A stretch of DNA of 64,000 nt from Sphingomonas jatrophae (GTDB lineage Bacteria; Pseudomonadota; Alphaproteobacteria; Sphingomonadales; Sphingomonadaceae): the NCBI RefSeq assembly GCF_900113315.1, contig NZ_FOZG01000001.1, forward strand, positions 1,860,001 to 1,924,000. The letters are read 5' to 3'. The stretch's first letter is position 1; every line of letters starts with the position of its first letter. Under the pieces are notes generated by a model. It saw nothing but the letters and a program-made list of their open reading frames with translations, had not been told where the DNA came from and did no database searches. A program made the position numbers and the translations under genes. This document shows, piece after piece, positions 57,755 through 64,000 of the stretch.

Positions 57755-58629
57755 GCAGCAGCAACGAGACCGGGCGCAAGGTCGCGATCGTCACCGGCGC
57801 CAGCCGCGGCGCGGGCAAGGGCATTGCGGCGGCGCTGGGCGCGGCGGGATGGCGCGTCTACGTCACTGGCCGCACGCTGCGCGAGGGCGATGCCGCGCTG
57901 CCCGGCACGATCGGCGCGGCGGCGCAGGCTGTCACCGATGCGGGCGGCGAGGGGATCGCCGTGCAGGTCGACCATGCCGATGCCGGCGCCATCGCCCGCC
58001 TGTTCGAGCAGGTGCAGCGCGAGAGCGGACGGCTGGACATCCTCGTCAACAATGTCGCCGCCATCCATGACGATCTTGTCGCGCCGGGACCGTTCTGGGC
58101 GAAATCGCCCGATCTGGTGGACATCCTCGATGTGGGCCTGCGCTCGCACTATCTCGCCTCCTATCACGCCGCGCCGATCATGGTGGCGCAGGGGCGAGGG
58201 CTGATCGCCTTCACCTCCTCCTTCGGCTCGGTCTGCTACATGCACGGCCCGGCTTATGGCGCGCAGAAGGCGGGCGTGGACAAGTTCGCCGCCGACATGG
58301 GCGTCGACTTTCGCGACGAGAAGACGGGCGTCGCCGCGGTTTCGCTGTGGATGGGGCCGCTGCGCACCGAGCGGAGCGAGCGGACTCTGGCGGGGCATCC
58401 GGATCAATATGAAGGCTTCATGGCGCAGGCGGAGACGCCCGAATTCAATGGCCGCCTGATCCTTGCCATGTATGACGATCCCAAGCTCGCCGAGCTGAAC
58501 GGCCAGACGGTGATCGGCGCCGAGATTGCCGAGCGCTACGGCGTGACGGAAGAGGGCGGTCGCAAGCCGCCATCCTATCGCGACATGCTGGGCGAACCGC
58601 GCGTGCCGCACCCTGCCATCGTGCGCTGA
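57751..58629 (+). CDS. SDR family oxidoreductase (DHRS1-like)
   Basis: Short-chain dehydrogenase of 292 residues, longer than usual because of an extended C-terminus. The cofactor loop GASRGAGKG is near residue 16, NNVA is present, the active Ser is in FTSSFGSVCYM and the catalytic pair is YGAQK. The sequence VSLWMGPLRTERSER after it is typical of DHRS1-like members. It overlaps the preceding SDR. Unlike that neighbour it has an intact active site, so it is the likely catalytic partner of the two. Confidence 0.87.
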   Translation: MSSSNETGRKVAIVTGASRGAGKGIAAALGAAGWRVYVTGRTLREGDAALPGTIGAAAQAVTDAGGEGIAVQVDHADAGAIARLFEQVQRESGRLDILVNNVAAIHDDLVAPGPFWAKSPDLVDILDVGLRSHYLASYHAAPIMVAQGRGLIAFTSSFGSVCYMHGPAYGAQKAGVDKFAADMGVDFRDEKTGVAAVSLWMGPLRTERSERTLAGHPDQYEGFMAQAETPEFNGRLILAMYDDPKLAELNGQTVIGAEIAERYGVTEEGGRKPPSYRDMLGEPRVPHPAIVR

Positions 58630-58813
58630 CGCCCTTGCTGCGCGCGCCGGCGGCTGTTGCGCCGTCGCATCGCTGTCCGCGTAAACATACGTGCATTTCG
58701 CAACGCATGATCGATTGCTTGCACGCCTAGCATCACGACGCTAACGGGCTGCGCAATCGCGTTAAGGCGAATGATAATCGCACAGAAACGCGCAATTAAG
58801 CGGGGAGTCCAAC

Positions 58814-61189
58814 ATGCGCCATCACCAGATCAGCCTCACTGCATTGGCCGTGTGCCTGCTCGCTCCCACACCTGTGTTTGCGCAGACCGATCCTGTGCCT
58901 GCCAATGTTGCGCAGGACGCGGCCGTGCCGCCGCCGCCCACCACCACCGCGGCGACCACGCCCGAGACGGCGGCAGCCAATGGCGGTCTGCAGGACATCG
59001 TCGTCACCGCGCGCCGCACGTCGGAATCGCTGCAGACGGTGCCCGTCGCCGTCACCGCGCTCAGCGGCGACTTCCTTGATCGGCAGAATGTGCAGGACGT
59101 GACGAGCGTGCCGCAGTTCACGCCGAACCTCAGCATCCTCCAGCAGTCGACCAGCGTCACCGCCGCGTCGGTCTATATCCGCGGCATCGGCAACCAGGAG
59201 CCGTCGTCGGCGGCGGAGCAGGGCGTCGGCGTCTATCTCGACGGCGTCTATGTCGCGCGCTCGGCGGGTGCGCTGTTCGACCTCGTCGATCTCGAGCGGA
59301 TCGAGGTGCTGCGCGGGCCGCAGGGCACCCTGTTTGGCCGCAACACGGTCGGCGGCGCGATCCAGCTCGTCTCCAAGAAGCCGAGCAACGACTTCCACGT
59401 CGAGGCGAAGGCGGGCTACGGCCGCTATAATGAGTGGTTCGTCCGCGGCCGCGTCGACACCGGCTATATCGGCGGCTCGGTCATCAAGGCGTCGATCGCG
59501 GGTCTGCACAAGCAGCGCAACGGCTATGTCAACAATCTGCTGACCCCGTCGAAGCGCGATCCGGGTGCGCAGAATGGCGACGCCATCACCGCCAACGTTC
59601 AGGCCGATTTCGATGCGGTCACGGTCAACTACAATTTCGACTATAATGACCGTCGCGGCACCGCGCCCTTTTTCCAGGTGATCGTCGCCTCGCCCGATTT
59701 CGTGAATTACTACAATGCGTCGCCCGCCTTCGGCGGCGATCCGCTGCAGATCAGCCGCGACCGGCTGGATGATGTGAAGCAGGCGGGCTTCGTCGATCGC
59801 AAGGGCCGGCTGCGCTACGATGCGCGCGCCAAGATCGAGGGCCACGCGCTGACCGTCGCGCTGGAGCCGGTCGACGGGCTGACGGTGAAATCGATCACCG
59901 CCTATCGCAAGTTCTTCCAGGATACGATCCTGACGCTGGGCGGCCAGGGCAATACGCGCGGCGTGCTGCTCGATCCCGTGACGTTCGCGCCCTCGATCGG
60001 AGCGACCACGCCTTATAACGGCAACAATGCGCCGCAGAAGCAGCACCAGTTCAGCCAGGAACTGCAGGCGCTCGGCACCGTCGGGGAGATCAGCTACGTC
60101 GCCGGCCTTTATTACTTTTACGAGAATGCCAGCGAGAGCAACAACCAGCAGCTGACCTTCATCCTGCCGGGCGGGCAGGCGGGCCTCAACCTGACGCCGC
60201 TGCAGGCGTTCGGCAGCACCTCCGAGAGCGCGGCGGCCTTCGGTCAGGTCAGCTGGAAGCCGGTCGCGCTCGACGAGAAGATGGAGCTGACCGGCGGCAT
60301 CCGCTACACCGCCGACCGCAAGACCATCCTGCTCGCGGGCGACGTGCAGCCGAATCTCCGCGGCGCAGTCGATTTCGACAATGTGTCGTGGCTGGCCTCG
60401 GCCAATTACCGCTTCACCCCCGCGATCATGGCTTATGCCCGCGTCTCGACCGGTTATCGCTCGGGCGGCTTCAATCCGCGCGCCTCGACGCTCAACTCGT
60501 TCGATCCGGAAAAGGCGACCGCATACGAGATCGGCCTGAAGTCCGAGCTGTTCGACCGCAAGCTGCGGCTCAACCTCGCGGCCTTCCAGACGGACTATGA
60601 CGATCTCCAGATCAACCAGTTCGCGAGCGGCACCGGCGGCGCCACCTCGCTCGTCGTCAATGCCGGCAAGGTCGTGTTCCGCGGTTTCGAGGCGGAGATG
60701 ACCGCGGCGCCGACGGACAATTTGACGTTCGACGGATCGGTCGGCTACACGCAGCCCAAGTTCAAGAGCTTCCTCTACCGTGATCCGGCCAACAACCAGG
60801 TGGTCGACGTTGCGGACGAGGCGCACATGAACATGGTCGCCAAGTTCCAGGCGCATGCCGGTGCGCAATATTCGGCCGATGTCGGCATGGGCAACCTGAC
60901 CGGTCGGGTCGATTATGCCTATCGCAGCCAGATCATCTTCTATCCGCTGGATCGTACCAGCCCGTTCAATCACGACATCCGCTCGCGCCCCGATCACAAC
61001 CTCAAGGCGCGTCTGTCGCTGTCCGACGTGAAGGTGGGCGGCAGCACGATGGAATTCGGCATCTGGGGCGATAACCTGACCAATCAGACGAACATCGATT
61101 TCGCGATCGATTTCGGCGGGCTTGGCTACGGCGCTGCCTCGTTCAAGCGGCCGCGGACCTACGGGGTGGACGCCAAGGTCAGCTTCTGA
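58814..61189 (+). CDS. TonB-dependent receptor (second copy)
   Basis: Outer-membrane receptor of 791 residues. Signal peptide MRHHQISLTALAVCLLAPTP ends near FAQ; a Pro/Thr-rich stretch precedes the TonB-box-like QDIVVTARRTSESLQTVPVA. The plug has GIGNQEPSSAAEQGVGVYLD and LERIEVLRGPQGTLFGRNTV. The barrel ends with a typical last strand (RTYGVDAKVSF). GGGGAG precedes ATG 58814. It is 185 bp after the SDR pair, with its own promoter. Only distantly similar to the copy at 34159, so a different substrate is likely. Confidence 0.95.
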   Translation: MRHHQISLTALAVCLLAPTPVFAQTDPVPANVAQDAAVPPPPTTTAATTPETAAANGGLQDIVVTARRTSESLQTVPVAVTALSGDFLDRQNVQDVTSVPQFTPNLSILQQSTSVTAASVYIRGIGNQEPSSAAEQGVGVYLDGVYVARSAGALFDLVDLERIEVLRGPQGTLFGRNTVGGAIQLVSKKPSNDFHVEAKAGYGRYNEWFVRGRVDTGYIGGSVIKASIAGLHKQRNGYVNNLLTPSKRDPGAQNGDAITANVQADFDAVTVNYNFDYNDRRGTAPFFQVIVASPDFVNYYNASPAFGGDPLQISRDRLDDVKQAGFVDRKGRLRYDARAKIEGHALTVALEPVDGLTVKSITAYRKFFQDTILTLGGQGNTRGVLLDPVTFAPSIGATTPYNGNNAPQKQHQFSQELQALGTVGEISYVAGLYYFYENASESNNQQLTFILPGGQAGLNLTPLQAFGSTSESAAAFGQVSWKPVALDEKMELTGGIRYTADRKTILLAGDVQPNLRGAVDFDNVSWLASANYRFTPAIMAYARVSTGYRSGGFNPRASTLNSFDPEKATAYEIGLKSELFDRKLRLNLAAFQTDYDDLQINQFASGTGGATSLVVNAGKVVFRGFEAEMTAAPTDNLTFDGSVGYTQPKFKSFLYRDPANNQVVDVADEAHMNMVAKFQAHAGAQYSADVGMGNLTGRVDYAYRSQIIFYPLDRTSPFNHDIRSRPDHNLKARLSLSDVKVGGSTMEFGIWGDNLTNQTNIDFAIDFGGLGYGAASFKRPRTYGVDAKVSF

Positions 61190-62051
61190 TTGCTGTCCGG
61201 AAGGCACCGGGCGGGCGGCCGACGACGCGGTGGAACGCCGCGGAGAAGGCCGCCGCCGACCGGTAGCCTAGGGCATGCGCGATGTCGGCCAGCGGGCCGT
61301 CATCGCGCGCCAGCATCGCCTTCGCGCGTGCCATCCGCGCGCGCTGCACGAAGCTGCCGACGCTCTCGCCGGTGGTCGCGCGGAAGGTGCGCATGAAGTG
61401 GAAGCGGCTGAGGCCGCACAAGGCCGCCAGCTCGTCAATGGCGGGCGGCGGCCCGTCCGCATCGATCCGCGCGGCGCAGCGGCGGAGCTGGCGGGGGGTG
61501 AGGCCGCCGCTCCGCCGCGCCGCCAGCCGCCCCGCTTCCGCCAGATAGCGGGCGAGATCGAGGCGGATCGTATCGACCAGCGCCTGCGCCAGCGCAATGC
61601 TGTCCTCGCGCGGTTGCGCCACTTCCTCGGCCAGCCGCAGCATCGCATCCTCGATCGGCTGGCGGCGAATGTCGAAGCAGGCGGCCAGCTGCGCCTCGTC
61701 CAGCGCCTTGCCGTGCAGCGCGGGCGGCAGCGCTTGTCCCTCGAAGCGGCAGCGGATCGTCTCGAACGCACCGCCGGCGAAGCGCAGCTCCGACGGTACA
61801 CCCGCCGGCCGGAAGCTCAAGGAGCCGAACCGGGCGAAGCGCGTCCCCGCACGGCCGAACCGCCCCTCCGATTGCGGCAGCAGCGGAGAGAGGCCGAGCG
61901 ACAGCATCGCCTGTGGCTCCACCACCGTCACCGTCTGCGGCGCGACCTCCGGATAGTCGCACAGCTCCACCGCAATGCCCGGCAGCGCCAGCGCCGCGCG
62001 CACCAGCCGCGGATCGCGCCGCGCATCGGCGATGGAAACGGGATCGACCAT
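61179..62051 (-). CDS. AraC-family transcriptional regulator
   Basis: Regulator of about 290 residues with the double HTH at the C-terminus: PAIDELAALCGLSRFHFMRT, GESVGSFVQRARMARAKAML, DIAHALGYRSAAAFSAAFHR. The rest is a variable effector domain. The start is uncertain: ATG 62051 or 62090, neither with a clear ribosome site. Its 3' end overlaps the TonB receptor stop by 11 bp (convergent), and it is divergent from the SDR and mutase genes at 62180, which it probably activates. Confidence 0.83.
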   Translation of the reverse strand: MVDPVSIADARRDPRLVRAALALPGIAVELCDYPEVAPQTVTVVEPQAMLSLGLSPLLPQSEGRFGRAGTRFARFGSLSFRPAGVPSELRFAGGAFETIRCRFEGQALPPALHGKALDEAQLAACFDIRRQPIEDAMLRLAEEVAQPREDSIALAQALVDTIRLDLARYLAEAGRLAARRSGGLTPRQLRRCAARIDADGPPPAIDELAALCGLSRFHFMRTFRATTGESVGSFVQRARMARAKAMLARDDGPLADIAHALGYRSAAAFSAAFHRVVGRPPGAFRTAIRS

Positions 62052-62179
62052 GAGCGCGGACTTTAGCAGGAGTGCGCCCACTTGCGCCATCGTGCGCAAA
62101 CCTGCGGCGGCGGCCGGCGCCTCGCTTCTGCCCGCCCGCACAGCGGCGTAGGCTGCGGCAAAGCCGACAAGGAGACAGG

Positions 62180-63145
62180 ATGCCCCTCGCCCGAAGCGCG
62201 CCGGACGACCGCGCCACCTGGACCGCGGCCGACGTGCTGGCCGGCCACGACCTCGCCGGCACCAACGCGATCGTCACCGGCGCCTCCTCCGGCATCGGCG
62301 TCGAGATCGCCCGCGCGCTGGCGATGGCGGGCGCGGCAGTGACGCTCGCGGTGCGCGACGTGGCGGCGGGCGCCCGTGTCGCCGAGGAGATTGCGGCGGG
62401 CGGTGGCGTGACGCCAGACGTGGCGGAGATCGACCTGCTCTCGCTCGCCTCCGTCCGCGCCTTCGCCGCGCGCTGGGGCGACAGGCCGCTCAGGCTGCTC
62501 ATCAACAATGCCGGGCTGATGGCGCCGCCGCTGACGCGCACCGCGGATGGCTTCGAGAGCCAGATGGCGGTCAATTACTTCGCGCCGTTCCTCTTGTCCG
62601 AGCTGCTGTTGCCGAACCTCAAGGCGGCGGCGCCCGCGCGCGTGGTGATGGTCTCGTCCGGATCGCACCACATGGCGACACTGCGGCTGGACGATCTCAA
62701 TTACGAGCACCGCGCTTACGACAAGTTCGAGGCTTATGGTCATGCCAAGCTGTGCGCGAACCTGCTGGCGGTGGAATATAGCCGCCGCCACGCAGGCGAG
62801 GGCGTGACGATGATCGCGGTGACGCCGGGCGGCGTCTCGACCAATCTCGGCCGGCATGTGACGTTCGAGGATGCGGTGCGGCTCGGCTGGGTCAATCCCG
62901 ACGGATCGTTGCCCCGGGGAAACATGAAGACGCTGGCGCAGGGCGCCGCCAGCCCGCTCTGGGCGGCGCTCGCGCCCGAGCTGGCGGCGTGCGGCGGCGC
63001 CTATGTCGAGGATTGCGCGGTGGCGCCGGTGTGGACCGCCGATCTGCCCGCGGGCTGGGGCGTCACCGCCGCCTCGCTGGACCGGAACGATGCGGCACGC
63101 CTGTGGACGGTGGCCGAGCAGATGATCGCGGAGAGCAAGCCATGA
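62180..63145 (+). CDS. SDR family oxidoreductase (retinol dehydrogenase-like)
   Basis: Short-chain dehydrogenase of 321 residues. The cofactor loop TGASSGIG is near residue 34, LINNAGLM is present, the active Ser is in MVSSGSHHM and the catalytic pair is YGHAK. Extended members of this class oxidise retinoid, steroid or xenobiotic alcohols. AAGGAGACAGG precedes ATG 62180. It overlaps the mutase gene by 4 bp, and a parS-like sequence lies within it at 62908. Substrate unknown. Confidence 0.87.
   Translation: MPLARSAPDDRATWTAADVLAGHDLAGTNAIVTGASSGIGVEIARALAMAGAAVTLAVRDVAAGARVAEEIAAGGGVTPDVAEIDLLSLASVRAFAARWGDRPLRLLINNAGLMAPPLTRTADGFESQMAVNYFAPFLLSELLLPNLKAAAPARVVMVSSGSHHMATLRLDDLNYEHRAYDKFEAYGHAKLCANLLAVEYSRRHAGEGVTMIAVTPGGVSTNLGRHVTFEDAVRLGWVNPDGSLPRGNMKTLAQGAASPLWAALAPELAACGGAYVEDCAVAPVWTADLPAGWGVTAASLDRNDAARLWTVAEQMIAESKP
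62908..62923. promoter_or_regulatory. Weak parS-like match inside an SDR gene
   Basis: GTTGCCCCGGGGAAAC differs by one base from the GTTTCCCCGGGGAAAC palindrome that is repeated at rep-par. It lies in coding sequence (Leu-Pro-Arg-Gly-Asn) 44 kb away, so it may be chance. Confidence 0.25.
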
Positions 63146-64000
63146 ACAAGCCGCTGGGCAGTTTCACCGTCGCCAACGACAATATCGCGGGCGAGGCCGC
63201 GCGCTGGGAGGCGGAGACGCGCGGGCCGTTCGTCGCGGCCAATCCGGAGCGGCGCGATCCCTTCGTCACGCAGGCGCTGACCTGGCCGATCAAGCCGCTC
63301 TACACGCCCGCCGATCTCGACGCGGTCGGCTTCGATTACCTGACCGATCTCGGCTTCCCGGGCGAATATCCCTATACCCGCTCGACCAGGCCGAACGGCC
63401 ACCGCTCGCAATTCTGGACGATGACGCAGGTGACCGGCTTCGGCAAAGGCCAGGCCTGGTCGAAGCGCGCGCGCTACATGCTCGATCAGGGTCTGTCGGG
63501 CCTGATCCTCGAATATGATCTGGCGACGACCAACGGCTATGACAGCGACGATCCCATCGTCGAAGGGGAGGTCGGCCGCGCGGGCATGGCGCTGGACAGT
63601 CTCGAGGATCTCGAGGCCGCGTTCGACCTGCCGTTCGACAAGCTGAAATATCTGATGAGCGTGTGCAACGCGCCGCAGCCGGTCAACCTCGCGATGATCA
63701 TCGCCGCCTTGGAGAAGAAGGGCGTCGATCCGCGGGATTTCGTCCTGCACATCGTCAACGGCATCCTGATCGAATATACGTGCGTCGGCCGCTACATCTA
63801 TCCGCCCGAGCATGGCCTGCGCATCGCGGTCGACTGCATCGAATATATCATCCGCAATCACCCGAACTGGGCGCCGCTGTCGATCATCTCGGCGCAGTTG
63901 CAGCCGGCCAAGGCCAATCCGGTGCAGGAGATTGCGTTCAGCCTCTCGATCGTCTGCGCCTATATCGACGCGACGCTGGAGCGCGGCTTCACCATCGATG
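63142..64000 (+). CDS. B12-dependent acyl-CoA mutase, large subunit (partial, divergent)
   Basis: Start of a methylmalonyl-CoA mutase-family large subunit; the first 286 residues are seen and the gene runs off the window. Family landmarks: YTPADLDAVGFDYLTDLGFP, FPGEYPYTRS, GYDSDDPIVEGEVGRAGMAL, DSLEDLEAAF and RYIYPPEHGLRI. A gapless offset of 8 to the P. shermanii enzyme puts Gln90, Val97, Val215 and Gln252 where MCM has Arg82, Tyr89, Arg207 and His244, so it is unlikely to use methylmalonyl-CoA. ATG overlaps the SDR stop. The B12 subunit should lie beyond 64000. Confidence 0.85.
   Translation, partial: MNKPLGSFTVANDNIAGEAARWEAETRGPFVAANPERRDPFVTQALTWPIKPLYTPADLDAVGFDYLTDLGFPGEYPYTRSTRPNGHRSQFWTMTQVTGFGKGQAWSKRARYMLDQGLSGLILEYDLATTNGYDSDDPIVEGEVGRAGMALDSLEDLEAAFDLPFDKLKYLMSVCNAPQPVNLAMIIAALEKKGVDPRDFVLHIVNGILIEYTCVGRYIYPPEHGLRIAVDCIEYIIRNHPNWAPLSIISAQLQPAKANPVQEIAFSLSIVCAYIDATLERGFTID

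Noticed and set aside
58765-58785. Fur-box-like sequence before the second TonB receptor
   Set aside because: Only the AATGATAATC core fits; the right half does not match, about 11 of 19 positions.
58796-61207. 803-codon frame opposite the second TonB receptor
   Set aside because: Exact shadow of the receptor gene with composition typical of antisense frames.
63142-64000. Annotation as methylmalonyl-CoA mutase proper
   Set aside because: Four active-site positions differ from that enzyme, so only the family is called.

Overview
The window comes from a high-GC alphaproteobacterium. An RPA-type replication initiator with parA and parB, two TonB-dependent receptors, and the mix of Rieske oxygenases, SDRs and acyl-CoA enzymes suggest a sphingomonad (Sphingomonas, Novosphingobium or Sphingobium). 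The genus cannot be settled from the sequence alone. The parA-parB-rep block with iterons shows that this is a plasmid or second replicon, not the main chromosome. No insertion sequence, transposase, tRNA, rRNA or CRISPR array was seen.

Layout. 0-14.5 kb: small catabolic and regulatory units. These are an amidohydrolase, a P450, a TetR regulator, two NAD-dependent oxidoreductases, an HxlR regulator, an esterase, a LuxR regulator, an SDR, a luciferase-like monooxygenase, an aldo/keto reductase and small SRPBCC, VOC and SnoaL proteins. 14.5-19.5 kb: the replication and partition block, with a five-iteron origin, rep, parB, parA and repeated palindromes that are probably parS sites. 19.6-25.1 kb: a tripartite EmrAB/OprM-type efflux operon, divergent from a marR-tetR pair. 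25.1-49.1 kb: about 24 kb of tightly coupled plus-strand genes. They encode two acyl-CoA ligases, two pairs of acyl-CoA dehydrogenases, a KshA-like Rieske oxygenase, a GMC oxidoreductase, a TonB receptor, an AtuA-family protein, a Coq4-like protein, a ChsH2/ChsH1/Ltp2-like hydratase-aldolase set and an MFS transporter. 49.1-53.2 kb: a minus-strand operon with a ketosteroid-isomerase-like protein, an EthD protein, an Fe-S old yellow enzyme and a TIM-barrel isomerase. 53.3-64 kb: an alcohol dehydrogenase, a LysR regulator divergent from a second KshA-like Rieske oxygenase, SDRs, a second TonB receptor, an AraC regulator, and the start of a divergent B12-dependent acyl-CoA mutase cut by the window end.

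How the genes may work together (inference). The outer-membrane receptors import a hydrophobic polycyclic substrate, and the acyl-CoA ligases activate its side chain. Paired, probably heteromeric, acyl-CoA dehydrogenases desaturate the side chain. The ChsH-like hydratase and Ltp2-like aldolase then remove it by retro-aldol cleavage. The Rieske oxygenases, P450, isomerase and old yellow enzyme could work on the ring system. The best single hypothesis is catabolism of a steroid or a steroid-like terpenoid with a short acidic side chain. The diagnostic ring-opening genes (3-ketosteroid dehydrogenase, extradiol dioxygenase) are not in this window, so the substrate remains unproven.
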